DNA of 64,000 nt from Paenibacillus azoreducens (GTDB taxonomy: Bacteria; Bacillota; Bacilli; Paenibacillales; Paenibacillaceae): the NCBI RefSeq assembly GCF_021654775.1, contig NZ_AP025343.1:1364001-1428000 (forward strand). The letters are read 5' to 3'. Every line of letters begins with the position of its first letter. The stretch's first letter is position 1. Both the position numbers and the translations under genes were made by a program. This document shows positions 16,900 through 26,476 of the stretch, piece by piece. Under the pieces are notes generated by a model. That model ran no database searches and was not told the origin of the DNA. It saw nothing but the letters and a program-made list of their open reading frames with translations.

Positions 16900-18495
16900 A
16901 TGAAAAGATTACAGGCAAAGAAAACCGCGGGAAAAGCCGTTTCGCTTTCCGCGCTGGCAGCGCTGGTACTGCTCTCCGGCTGCGGGGGAGGCAAGGCTGA
17001 GAACGAATCCAAAGACGGAAAATTGACCTTGAATTTCCTGACGCAAAGCTCGCCGCTGGCGCCGGCCGATCCGAACGACAAGCTGATCAACAAAAGGCTG
17101 GAGGAAAAAACGGGCGTTCACATCAAATGGACCAACTACACGAATGACGTTTTCGCGGAAAAGCGCAATCTGGCCATGGCGAGCGGCGACTTGCCTGATG
17201 CGGTGTTCGACGCGGGATACGGCGACTACGACCTGCTGAAGCTGGCCAAGGACGGAGCCATCGTACCGCTGGAAGACCTGATCGAGAAGCAGATGCCGAA
17301 TTTGAAAAAGGTGCTGGAGGAAGCTCCGGAATACAAATCGATGATTACTGCTCCGGACGGCCATATCTACTCCTTCCCTTGGATCGAAGAGCTCGGGTCC
17401 GGCAAAGAGCGGATTCAAGCAGTGGACGATCTCCCATGGATCAACGTCGAATGGCTGAAAAAGCTGGGCCTTGAAATGCCGAAAACGACGGATGAGCTGA
17501 AAAAGGTTCTGATCGCCTTTAAGACGCAGGACCCGAACGGCAATGGCAAGGCGGACGAAATTCCACTGTCCTTCATCAACAAGCCGGGCGGCGAGGATTT
17601 GGCATTCCTGTACGGCTCCTTCGGCCTGGGCGAGAACTGGGACCATACGGTCGTGACCGACGACGGCAAGGTTGTATTCACGGCTTCCCAGGATGGCTAC
17701 AAAGACGCGATCAAATTCATTCACGAGCTGTACCAAGAGGGGCTGATCGATGTCGAAGCCTTCCAGCAGGACTGGAACACGTACTTGGCCAAAGGCAAGG
17801 ACGATCGGTACGGACTGTACTTCACGTGGGATAAGGCGAACATTACAGGCAGCAACGACAAGTATGATCTGATGCCTCCGCTTGCGGGACCAGGCGGCGA
17901 AGCGAACGTAACCCGGACCAACGGCATCGGCCTGGATCGCGGACGCATGGTCGTCACCAGTACCAACAAGCATCCCGAAGAAACGGCAAAATGGGCCGAC
18001 CAGCTGTACGATCCGCTGCAATCCGTCCAAGACAACTGGGGCACCTACGGGGATGACAAACAGCAGAATATTTTCGAATTCGACGAAGCGAAAGGCATGC
18101 TGAAGCATCTGCCGCTCGAAGGAACGGCCCCGGTCGAGCTGCGGCAAAAAACGAGCATCGCCGGTCCGCTGGCGATCCTGAACAGTTACTACGGCAAATA
18201 TACGACGATGCCGGACGACGCGGCGTGGCGCCTGAAGCTGCTTAAAGACGTGATGGTTCCGCACATGAAGGCGAAAAACAACTACCCGAACGTGTTCTTC
18301 TCCTTGGATGAGCTCGACCGGTTGTCCACGATTCAAACGGATATGTTCGCCTACGTGGAACGCAAGCGCACTGAGTGGTATCAAAACGGGAAAATCGATC
18401 AGGAGTGGGATGCTTACCTGAAAGAATTGGACCGTTTGGGACTACAGGAGTGGCTTAAAATCAAACAGTCGGGTTATGACCGCAACGTCCAATAA
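16900..18495 (+). CDS. Extracellular sugar-binding lipoprotein, LipO type
   Basis: 531 residues. The signal peptide ends in a lipobox LLSGC (Cys about 28), so the mature protein is lipid-anchored outside the membrane. An acidic insert DPNGNGKADEIPL near residue 207 resembles a calcium loop common in this family. ATG 16900 is chosen because TGGAGG precedes it by 7-8 bases; an ATG five codons upstream overlaps that site. It delivers the oligosaccharide to the two permeases before it. Confidence 0.88.
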   Translation: MKRLQAKKTAGKAVSLSALAALVLLSGCGGGKAENESKDGKLTLNFLTQSSPLAPADPNDKLINKRLEEKTGVHIKWTNYTNDVFAEKRNLAMASGDLPDAVFDAGYGDYDLLKLAKDGAIVPLEDLIEKQMPNLKKVLEEAPEYKSMITAPDGHIYSFPWIEELGSGKERIQAVDDLPWINVEWLKKLGLEMPKTTDELKKVLIAFKTQDPNGNGKADEIPLSFINKPGGEDLAFLYGSFGLGENWDHTVVTDDGKVVFTASQDGYKDAIKFIHELYQEGLIDVEAFQQDWNTYLAKGKDDRYGLYFTWDKANITGSNDKYDLMPPLAGPGGEANVTRTNGIGLDRGRMVVTSTNKHPEETAKWADQLYDPLQSVQDNWGTYGDDKQQNIFEFDEAKGMLKHLPLEGTAPVELRQKTSIAGPLAILNSYYGKYTTMPDDAAWRLKLLKDVMVPHMKAKNNYPNVFFSLDELDRLSTIQTDMFAYVERKRTEWYQNGKIDQEWDAYLKELDRLGLQEWLKIKQSGYDRNVQ

Positions 18496-18583
18496 AAAGA
18501 ACGAAAACCGGACGCTGCAGCAGACGCCTTAGTGCACGATCGCGGCCGCGTCCGTACAATACCCATATGAAGGAGTTTATCGA

Positions 18584-20065
18584 ATGTCCGTACTGCTGCA
18601 AGATCATCGCCGGGGGACGTATCATTTTTCCCCGCGGCACAACTGGATGAACGATCCGAACGGCATGGTTTATTTCAATGGAGAGTATCACCTGTTTTAT
18701 CAGCATCACCCGAACGGAACGACGTGGGGACCGATGCATTGGGGACATGCGGTGAGCAGGGATCTGGTGGCGTGGGAGGAGCTTCCGATCGCCCTTGCGC
18801 CGGATGAGCACGGCACGATTTTCTCGGGCAGCGCGGTGGTCGATTGGAACGACACGACGGGTTTTTTCGGCGGCAAACCGGGACTCGTCGCGATATTCAC
18901 CCATCATTCCGACGTGCCCGGCGCGGAGCACCCGGTTCAGAGCCAAAGTCTCGCATACAGTGCCGATCAAGGGAGAACCTGGACCAAGTTTGTGGAAAAT
19001 CCGGTGCTGCGCCATGACTCTTACATCGATTTCCGCGATCCCAAAGTGTTCTGGCATGAGCCTACGTCGCAGTGGATCATGATTCTGGCATGCGGCCAGT
19101 CCGTCAGCTTGTACCGCTCCCCGAATCTTAAGGTCTGGACGCTTGCCAGCGAATTCGGCGAAGGCATCGGTTTTCACGGCGGCGTCTGGGAATGCCCGGA
19201 TTTGTTCCCGCTGCCCGTCGAAGGGGAGCCGGGCAGTGGCAAATGGGTGATGCTGGTGAGCATCGGGGATGCCCCGGATTATGAGGAAGGTTCAAGAACC
19301 CAATATTTCACGGGGGACTTCGACGGCGAACGCTTCATGCCGGATGCATACTCGCAAGGCCATGTTCGGTGGTTGGATTACGGCCGCGACAATTATGCAG
19401 GCGTGAGTTGGTCGGACGTTCCGGCGGCGGATGGAAGACGCCTCTTCATCGGCTGGATGAGCAACTGGAAATATGCAAATCAGACACCTACCAGCGGCTG
19501 GAGGGGGGCAATGACGATCGCCAGGGAATTGCAGCTTATCCGGGTGAACGGTGAGACAGTGCTGACCCAGCAGCCGGTGCGGGAGCTCAAAGCGTACCGC
19601 AAGCCCGTCTTGACGATGCGGGATGCGAAGGCCAAGGACGTTTCCGTCCGCTTGGCAGGCTTGCGCCTGGACGCCATCGAAATCCATGCTTGTGCCGGGT
19701 TTGCAGAAGCGCAGGGTTCTTTTGCATGGAAGGTCCGGACCGGAGCGGAGCAGGAGACGGTCATCGGTTATGACGCGGAAGCGGGAGAAGTGTACGTGGA
19801 CCGCCGCCGGTCCGGCATCGCCGATTTCCATCCGCAGTTTGCCGGCAGGCATGCGGCGTCGCTTCGTACTGGAGCGGAGAGCCTGGAGCTCCGGATCTTC
19901 GTCGACAAGTCTTCCGTCGAAGTATTCGTGAACGGCGGCGAGTCCGTGTTGACGGATTTGATCTACCCCGATCCTAACTCGGCCGGCTTGTCGCTGCAAA
20001 CGGATAACGAGCGCTTGACGTTCGACGCGTTCGACCTATTCGAGATAGCGGTTCCGGCGAAATAA
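18584..20065 (+). CDS. Cytoplasmic GH32 beta-fructofuranosidase (sucrose/fructo-oligosaccharide hydrolase)
   Basis: 493 residues with no signal peptide, so intracellular. The GH32 motifs are complete: NWMNDPNG near residue 22 (Asp nucleophile), the FSGSAV block, FRDPKV near 150 (transition-state Asp), and WECPDLF near 205 (acid/base Glu). A C-terminal beta-sandwich contains FVDKSSVEVFVNGGE. It follows the importer and should split imported fructosides to fructose and glucose or shorter chains, feeding the fructokinase downstream. The start follows AAGGAG at good spacing. Confidence 0.92.
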   Translation: MSVLLQDHRRGTYHFSPRHNWMNDPNGMVYFNGEYHLFYQHHPNGTTWGPMHWGHAVSRDLVAWEELPIALAPDEHGTIFSGSAVVDWNDTTGFFGGKPGLVAIFTHHSDVPGAEHPVQSQSLAYSADQGRTWTKFVENPVLRHDSYIDFRDPKVFWHEPTSQWIMILACGQSVSLYRSPNLKVWTLASEFGEGIGFHGGVWECPDLFPLPVEGEPGSGKWVMLVSIGDAPDYEEGSRTQYFTGDFDGERFMPDAYSQGHVRWLDYGRDNYAGVSWSDVPAADGRRLFIGWMSNWKYANQTPTSGWRGAMTIARELQLIRVNGETVLTQQPVRELKAYRKPVLTMRDAKAKDVSVRLAGLRLDAIEIHACAGFAEAQGSFAWKVRTGAEQETVIGYDAEAGEVYVDRRRSGIADFHPQFAGRHAASLRTGAESLELRIFVDKSSVEVFVNGGESVLTDLIYPDPNSAGLSLQTDNERLTFDAFDLFEIAVPAK

Positions 20066-20199
20066 GCCGGGCTCAAGAAAGAGATGCGGCGGGGGGGGGA
20101 AGGATTCCGAAGAAAATGATAGATGAACGATGGACGAACGCTCGGCGAAGTTGGCGAGTGATTCCGTAACAAAATAAACGACGACAGGAGCATCGACAC

Positions 20200-21085
20200 A
20201 TGCGGATCGGAGCCATAGAGGCAGGCGGTACCAAATTCGTCTGCGGGGTTGGGAACGAATCGGGCTTGATGGAGGACAGCATCAGCTTTCCGACCGGGCA
20301 TCCCGAAGAGACGCTGCCCCAAGTGATATCTTATTTCAAAAAGAACCGGGTGGAGGCGATCGGGATCGGTTCCTTCGGTCCGGTGGGCCTGCGGCGGGAC
20401 AGCCCGACTTACGGCTTTATTACGACCACGCCCAAGCCGGGATGGGCTCAGTACCCTTTCCTCGACGCGATGCGCCGACATTTCGGCGTTCCGTTCGGGT
20501 GGGATACCGACGTTAATGCCGCGGCCTTCGGCGAAGCGGCTTGGGGAGCGGCCGAAGGGCTGGACAGCTGCGTTTACGATCGGCACGGGCATCGGCGTCG
20601 GCGTATATGCCGGCGGCCGACTCGTTCACGGCCTGGTTCATCCGGAGGGAGGCCATGTGCCCGTGAAGCGCCATCCGGAGGATTCCTATCCGGGAGGCTG
20701 CGCTTACCATGGCGACTGCCTGGAAGGGATGGCGGCGGGACCGGCCATTGAAGCACGCTGGCATGCCAAGGGGCATGTGCTGCCGCCGGATCATCCGGCC
20801 TGGGCGATTGAAGCGTATTACATCGCGCAGGCGGTCACCGGCGCGATTCTGATGCTGTCGCCGGAGAAGGTGATCCTTGGCGGTGGCGTCATGCAGCAGC
20901 CGCAGCTGTTTCCGCTTATTCGCGAGGCGGTGGCGCGGAATCTGAACGGCTACGTCCAGGCGGATGAAATCACGGAGCGGATCGAAGACTATATCGTTCC
21001 GCCGCGGCTTGGAGCCAAGGCCGGATTATACGGCGCGCTCGCGCTGGGATTGGAAGCGCTGGGCGAAACGCCGGCGAGGCGATGA
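20200..21085 (+). pseudogene. ROK-family fructokinase, frameshifted
   Basis: The N-terminal half starts at 20200 with AIEAGGTKFVCGVG (ATP-binding loop) and runs in one frame to about 20577 (GLDSCVY). The rest (FTIGTGIGVGVYAGG, then the zinc site with GGCAYHGDC) is in another frame. The junction GTTTACGATC is what remains if one unit of a tandem TTTAC-TTTAC was lost. Restoring five bases gives an intact 296-residue enzyme of normal family length. It would phosphorylate fructose released by the GH32 enzymes. It is either a real slippage mutation or a sequencing error; both halves are otherwise well conserved. Confidence 0.85.
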
Positions 21086-21143
21086 TACGCATGCAGCTTG
21101 ACCAGGATCAGTTCAATGTCCCGCCAAGCCGCATCATATATTT

Positions 21144-21190
21144 GAATCATTCACTCTTCCTCAGCGGGGGAAGAGTGAATGATTCGCTTT
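21144..21190 (+). terminator. Terminator of the fructan import operon
   Basis: A perfect 17-bp stem (21144-21160 with 21169-21185) is followed by a T-rich tract. Confidence 0.85.
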
Positions 21191-21236
21191 TCTTGTAAGC
21201 GGTTTCTATAAGGATGAGAAGGGGACGTATGAACGA

Positions 21237-24200
21237 ATGAAGACAAGTAGAGGAATCCTTTCGTTATGTTTAACCGGCCTGTTGACTGCTTCTGTGGCGT
21301 TGTCGTTCCAGGCTGACGCCGGGAAAGCCTCGGCCGAACCGCTTCAGCCGGCGCCGAAGGGACAGAAGGAGGCCAATATGAATACGGTGAATACTAATTT
21401 GGGCGGATGGAAGGCTCAGGGACAAGGCCGTATGGAGTATACGGCCGACGGTCTTCTGTTGACTTCGGACCCGATGGAAAACGTGATCGCGATGTCGAAT
21501 ACGCAGACGGACGATTTCGTCTATGAAGCGGACATGATGGTTCTAAACGGAACGCATCCGGACGCGACGCTGCTGTTTCGGAGCAGCGAGGACGGATGGT
21601 CCTCCTACATGCTGCAAATCGTGCCGGATGCCGGCGTGCTGCGGCTGAAGGACGCCGGCGGGGGTGACGGAAAGCTGAACGTGGAGAAACCGGTTTCCGT
21701 GAAGCCCGGGGATATCGTTCATTTGAAGGTTAAGGCCGAAGGTTCCAGCCTGAAGGTTTATTGGGGCAGCGCTTATCAGCCGGTCATCGACGTCCGGGAT
21801 TCCGCGCACAGGTCGGGACGGCTCGGCCTTCACGTGTGGGACGGGGCGGTACTGTTCCAGAACATCCAGGTCAGCGGCCTGAACGGTAACGTTGGAGCGG
21901 CATCGGCAACCGAGGGAAGTTGGCAGCCGGATCTCAAAGGCTGGAAAGGAACGGCCGCCGTCGGACAAGCCGCCCGGCAAATGCGCGATGGCCGGTTCGC
22001 CGACGGGATCTACGAAGCTAACGTTACCCTGCAGCCTGGAGCGTCGGCGGGACTCGTGTTCCGCGGCAGCGCGCAGGGCTCCGCAGGCTACGAAGCGGTT
22101 CTGGTCAGCCAAGGCGACCGGATCGGCGTGCAGCTGCGCAATGCCGGCGGCAAAGTGCTGCAGACGTCGGGGAACACCTATCCGAACATTCCGGGCGCGA
22201 AGCATCATCTCGAAATCAAGGCGAGCGGACAGCGGATTCAGGTCTTTGTGGACGGATATGAGCCAGCGGCCATCGACGTGAACGACGGCAGCTTCCGGGA
22301 CGGGTTCGCAGGGATGAAGGTGGACGCAGGAACGGCATACTTTCAGGATACATACATTACGGCCGCTGCTGATTATTACGAAGAAACCTATCGGCCGAAC
22401 TATCACTACAGCCCCCTGCGCGGTTCGGCCAGCGATCCGAACGGGCTCGTGTATTTCGACGGGGAATACCATCTCTTTCACCAAGACGGCGGGCAGTGGG
22501 CGCATGCGGTCAGCCGCGACCTTGTGCACTGGAAGGCGCTGCCGATCGCGCTTCCCTGGAACGATCTCGGCCATGTGTGGTCCGGCTCCGCGGTAGCCGA
22601 CAACACGAATGCCTCCGGATTGTTCGGGAATGTGGGCGGGAAAGGGCTGATCGCATACTACACGTCCTACAGCCCGGATCTGCCGAACGGCAACCAAAAA
22701 ATCGGGCTCGCTTACAGCACGGATCATGGTCGGACATGGGAGTATGCCAAAGACCGCCCTGTCGTCATCGAGAATCCCGGCAAAAACGGTAATGATCCCG
22801 GCGGCTGGGACTTTCGTGATCCGAAAGTCGTGCGGGACGAAGCTAACGGACGCTGGATCATGGTCGTATCCGGCGGGGATCATATCCGCTTCTTTACCTC
22901 GACCAACCTCCTGGATTGGACGCTGACGGACAATTTCGGCTACGGCGATTACGTGCGCGGCGGCGTCTGGGAATGCCCGGATCTGTTCCAACTGCAGGTG
23001 GATTCTACGGGCCAGCGCAAGTGGGTGCTCATGATCAGCACAGGCGCGAATCCGAAGACGAAGGGCTCGGATGCGGAGTATTTTATCGGCGATCTGACCC
23101 CGGAAGGGAAATTTGTCAATGACAATCCTGCCGGAAAGGTGCTGCGAACGGACTTTGGCAAGGAATTCTATGCCTCGATGTCGTTCTCGGATATGCCGGA
23201 CGGCCGCCGCATCATGCTGGCCTGGATGACGAATTGGGATTACCCGTTCAGCTTCCCGACGACGGGCTGGAAGGGGCAGTTGACGATCCCGAGGGAAATC
23301 TCGCTGAAAAAAACGGATGAAGGCATCCGCATGTATCAAAAGCCGATCGACGAATTGGCGTCGCTTCGCAGCCCGCTGCTGCAAATTGCCAATCGGAAGG
23401 TCGCGGCGAATTCGGACAATATGTTGAAGGGGCTCGCCTCCGGGGCATACGAAATCGAGGCCGAAATCGAACTCCCGGCCAACGCCGGCGCTTCGGAATT
23501 CGGATTCCGGCTCCGTCAAGGCGGGGACCAGCAAACCATCGTTGGTTACAAGCCGGGGAGCCAGCAATTGTTCGTGGACCGTTCGGCTTCGGGAACGACC
23601 GATTTTTCGAGCCGATTCTCGACCCGGCATGAAACATCCCTGGCGGCGGTGAACAACCGGGTCAAGCTGCGGATTTTTGTGGATGAATCCTCGGTGGAAG
23701 TGTTCGGCAACGACGGAAGGGTCGTGTTCTCCGATCTCATTTTTCCGGATGAAGCCCGGAGAGGCATGAGCTTTTACACGAAGGACGGCCAAGTGAGAGT
23801 CGTATCGCTTCAGGTTTACGACATGCGGAATACTTGGAGGGAAGGCTTCGCCTCGCCTGAAATCGTCATGGATCAATCGGCGCTGGAGCTGTCCCAGGGG
23901 CAGATGCAGGACGTATACGCATCATATGCGAGTACTGCGCATCCAGCATCAAGCCTGATCAAGTGGGCATCGAGCCGTCCGGATATCGTTGCCGTCGCCT
24001 CTAAGGTACAAGGGCATGCGGTCGTGCGGGCCCAAAAAGCGGGCGAAGCCATCATCACGGCTTTCTCGCCGAATGGCAAAACGTCCGCAAGCATGACGGT
24101 TCGCGTCACTACAGGGACGTTCGACACGAATCTGACCGGATGGAAGCCGAGTCCAGCTGCAGGGAAATGGGTCGTCACGGAGCAGGGAATCCGGGGAAGT

Positions 24201-25028
24201 TATGCCAGCGACGCGAATTACATGGCGGCCGAGCTGGCCGGGAATTTTACCTATGAGGCCGATATGCGGCTTGGCGAAGACGGCGGCGCGGGCTCGATCC
24301 TGTTCCGTGCCAGCGAAGACGGCCGCAGCGGTTATTACTTCAATCTCGACCCTGGCTTGAAGGCGATCCGGTTGTTCTATATGGTTGACGGGCGTTTCGA
24401 GGAACGCCAGGTGCTGGCGAAGCTGCCGCGGTTCATTCAACCCGGAAGAACGTATCATGTGAAAATCCAGGCGGATGGCCCTCATATCGCAGCTTGGGTT
24501 GACGGCCAACAGGTCGTGGACGTCCATGACGGCACGTTTGCGGAGGGAAGGTTCGGCGTGAACGTGTTCGACGGCCACGCATATTATCAACATGTGCAGG
24601 CAAGCGGCATGTCCGAGGCACGCCTGGTCGAAACAATCTTCGTCAATGCGGGCGCGCATCTGGCCCTTCATGCCGCCCAATCGCAAAACGGCGAGCCTGT
24701 CGCCCTGCGTACGCCTGACGGGTCCACCAATCAGCAGTGGGTACTCGTGCCCGCAGGAGACGAATCGTATTCGATCCGGACGAAGGGAGGCAAAGCGCTG
24801 GACATCGACACCGGCCAAAATAAGCTGCAATTATACGATTATCTCGGCTACGATAACCAGCGGTGGAATGTGACGGCGGATGCCGATGGCAACGCGGCGA
24901 TTCTCTCCGCCTTTAACGGCAAGGCGCTCGAGGTATCGGCCGACGGGCAGCTTCAACTGAGCGATGCCAAGGCCGGCGAGCCGAGACAGAGCTGGACGTT
25001 GACCCCGGGAACAAGCTTGAAACGGTAA
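21237..25028 (+). CDS. Secreted multidomain GH32 fructanase
   Basis: 1263 residues. After a signal peptide (about 1-34, ending ASA) come two LamG/DUF1080-like beta-sandwich domains (about 50-225 and 230-380). The GH32 catalytic domain (about 385-875) has SDPNG (nucleophile Asp400), FRDPKV and WECPDLF. A Big_2-like Ig domain (about 880-960), a third DUF1080-like domain (about 965-1130), and a C-terminal ricin-type QxW lectin domain (NQQWVL, NQRWNV, RQSWTL) follow. It should attack levan or inulin outside the cell and supply the importer upstream. The usual W-M-N before D-P-N-G is replaced by A-S, a departure from the family norm. It has its own unit between two terminators. Confidence 0.88.
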   Translation: MKTSRGILSLCLTGLLTASVALSFQADAGKASAEPLQPAPKGQKEANMNTVNTNLGGWKAQGQGRMEYTADGLLLTSDPMENVIAMSNTQTDDFVYEADMMVLNGTHPDATLLFRSSEDGWSSYMLQIVPDAGVLRLKDAGGGDGKLNVEKPVSVKPGDIVHLKVKAEGSSLKVYWGSAYQPVIDVRDSAHRSGRLGLHVWDGAVLFQNIQVSGLNGNVGAASATEGSWQPDLKGWKGTAAVGQAARQMRDGRFADGIYEANVTLQPGASAGLVFRGSAQGSAGYEAVLVSQGDRIGVQLRNAGGKVLQTSGNTYPNIPGAKHHLEIKASGQRIQVFVDGYEPAAIDVNDGSFRDGFAGMKVDAGTAYFQDTYITAAADYYEETYRPNYHYSPLRGSASDPNGLVYFDGEYHLFHQDGGQWAHAVSRDLVHWKALPIALPWNDLGHVWSGSAVADNTNASGLFGNVGGKGLIAYYTSYSPDLPNGNQKIGLAYSTDHGRTWEYAKDRPVVIENPGKNGNDPGGWDFRDPKVVRDEANGRWIMVVSGGDHIRFFTSTNLLDWTLTDNFGYGDYVRGGVWECPDLFQLQVDSTGQRKWVLMISTGANPKTKGSDAEYFIGDLTPEGKFVNDNPAGKVLRTDFGKEFYASMSFSDMPDGRRIMLAWMTNWDYPFSFPTTGWKGQLTIPREISLKKTDEGIRMYQKPIDELASLRSPLLQIANRKVAANSDNMLKGLASGAYEIEAEIELPANAGASEFGFRLRQGGDQQTIVGYKPGSQQLFVDRSASGTTDFSSRFSTRHETSLAAVNNRVKLRIFVDESSVEVFGNDGRVVFSDLIFPDEARRGMSFYTKDGQVRVVSLQVYDMRNTWREGFASPEIVMDQSALELSQGQMQDVYASYASTAHPASSLIKWASSRPDIVAVASKVQGHAVVRAQKAGEAIITAFSPNGKTSASMTVRVTTGTFDTNLTGWKPSPAAGKWVVTEQGIRGSYASDANYMAAELAGNFTYEADMRLGEDGGAGSILFRASEDGRSGYYFNLDPGLKAIRLFYMVDGRFEERQVLAKLPRFIQPGRTYHVKIQADGPHIAAWVDGQQVVDVHDGTFAEGRFGVNVFDGHAYYQHVQASGMSEARLVETIFVNAGAHLALHAAQSQNGEPVALRTPDGSTNQQWVLVPAGDESYSIRTKGGKALDIDTGQNKLQLYDYLGYDNQRWNVTADADGNAAILSAFNGKALEVSADGQLQLSDAKAGEPRQSWTLTPGTSLKR

Positions 25029-25130
25029 TCTATTCGTTGCTCGCTGCCGCATCATCATGGTGCGTTAGCATATGGGCTTTAACCCCGGCAACGCACATGC
25101 CAGCCGCAAGCAAGCGACAACGGATGTGAG

Positions 25131-25184
25131 CGCGAAAAAGGATCTTTCCTGGCCTATGAGGCTGAAGGAAGATCCTTTTTCGCG
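25131..25184. terminator. Bidirectional terminator after the secreted fructanase
   Basis: The 19-bp stem, with one bulged base, is CGCGAAAAAGGATC... paired with its complement ending in CTTTTTCGCG. The A-rich and T-rich arms allow termination of both the fructanase and the convergent chitosanase. Confidence 0.8.
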
Positions 25185-25264
25185 TTGCTCCCGCGAAACC
25201 CGCTTTCAGTTTTCAGAAACAGTCCTTTTCAATTCCGTGCTTACGCTGTTCCGGTTACCCGGGT

Positions 25265-26296
25265 TTATTTCATTTCCCAATTCGTCACTTTCTTGATGGC
25301 AGCGTCGGCATTTTTCAGATCGGTAATGCCCATGCTCATAAGGGTACTCCATTGTTTGACTCGGTTTTTGCCGTTTGGCGGCGTGTTGTAATCATGGGTA
25401 TCGACGACTTTGGTCCGTTCCGCGTAGAATTTCGTCATAAATGTTTTTTCGTCCTTGCTGCTGCCCGAGCGGGAAAGGAGACCTTCCAAGGTGTTGGAAT
25501 CGCCCGTCGCGCCTTGATTCAGCGCAGTGTCGACGAAAGAGCCGATGGTCAAAGCCGAATTGAAGCCGCGTTTTCTGGCCTGCTCGACGCTGTATTGGAT
25601 ATAGACGTTGTAGAATGTGCGCCACATGGCTTCTCTCCAGGCGGAATCATTTTGGAGACCGTTGATCTTTTTGATAAATTTGCTGTCGCTGTCCGAGATG
25701 ATCAGGATGCCGTTTTGCATTTTTCCGTTGATGCCAAGCCGCTTGAGTGCGCCTTCAACGCTTGGGTTGCTGGCTCCTTTAGCCCGGTCATATTCTTTGA
25801 ACAAATCGGGACCATCCGGTCCTTCGTCGTTTGGCCCCCCTGTGGTTGCACCGAAAATTCCGATGGTAAATCCACGTTTATCAGGAAGCCTCTCACAGTA
25901 TCCATAGAATTCGGTCCAGTTGAGGTTGTCCTGTTCCGGTTTGTTTACGAGCTTCATGATGTTATCCCATTGTTCCCCGTCGAGACTCGTATTGGCTTTT
26001 AAAAATTGCAGGGTAGCGGGAGAAAATTTGGAATCATGGTCTTCGGCTGCTGCAAACTCGTAGCTGCTTACATCGTTGTCTGCGGGCGTCAGGGCTTCGC
26101 CTGCTTCAATGTCAGGATCGTCGTTTCCAATCTCCGCAGGATCCTGAATTTCCGTTTGAATTCCCTCATCATCCGCATATACTTTCGTTTGCACCGGACC
26201 GGAAAAAGCCGCAATGGAGCCGAGCAGGGCGAAACTGAGCAGGATCGCCGTAAATCTTCCTTTTGGGGTGGATTTTTTATCGGTTGTCGTATTCAT
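25265..26296 (-). CDS. csn: Secreted GH46 chitosanase
   Basis: About 343 residues. ATG 26296 (or the adjacent 26299) is preceded by GGAGGG, so the longer open frame to 26335 is not used. The signal peptide is followed by a 60-residue acidic spacer and then the GH46 domain from about residue 95. Diagnostic blocks are WTEFYGYCERLPDKRGFTIG, FGATTGG and FVDTALNQGA. The enzyme cleaves chitosan endo-wise outside the cell. It is monocistronic and convergent with the fructanase. Two AAGCGCTT palindromes lie upstream and suggest carbon catabolite or LacI-type control. Confidence 0.9.
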   Translation of the reverse strand: MNTTTDKKSTPKGRFTAILLSFALLGSIAAFSGPVQTKVYADDEGIQTEIQDPAEIGNDDPDIEAGEALTPADNDVSSYEFAAAEDHDSKFSPATLQFLKANTSLDGEQWDNIMKLVNKPEQDNLNWTEFYGYCERLPDKRGFTIGIFGATTGGPNDEGPDGPDLFKEYDRAKGASNPSVEGALKRLGINGKMQNGILIISDSDSKFIKKINGLQNDSAWREAMWRTFYNVYIQYSVEQARKRGFNSALTIGSFVDTALNQGATGDSNTLEGLLSRSGSSKDEKTFMTKFYAERTKVVDTHDYNTPPNGKNRVKQWSTLMSMGITDLKNADAAIKKVTNWEMK

Positions 26297-26359
26297 CATA
26301 AATCCCTCCATCATTTTTTGTTGCCGACACATCAATGTGCGGACTGTAAAGAGATAATA

Positions 26360-26369
26360 AAAGCGCTTT
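26360..26369. promoter_or_regulatory. cre-like palindrome upstream of the chitosanase gene
   Basis: AAAGCGCTTT is a perfect 10-bp palindrome matching the core of catabolite-responsive or LacI-type operators, 64 bp before the start codon. Confidence 0.5.
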
Positions 26370-26466
26370 AACTTTTTGAAAAAAGAAGAAATTATCCGGT
26401 GAAAACGGATACCACAAAATAAGGATTATATACTCGGACTGATCTTCCTCCTCTCTTCTCACAATT

Positions 26467-26476
26467 TAAGCGCTTA
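26467..26476. promoter_or_regulatory. Second cre-like palindrome upstream of the chitosanase gene
   Basis: TAAGCGCTTA is a perfect palindrome 107 bp from the first site. Paired sites at this spacing could allow looping. Confidence 0.4.

Noticed and set aside
16909..18384. 491-residue open frame antisense to the binding-protein gene
   Set aside because: A mirror of codon bias in the plus-strand lipoprotein gene; no start signal and no domain.
21543..23876. 777-residue open frame antisense to the secreted fructanase
   Set aside because: A shadow of a GC-rich gene with strong GH32 motifs on the plus strand. Similar long antisense frames occur opposite the other GC-rich genes.
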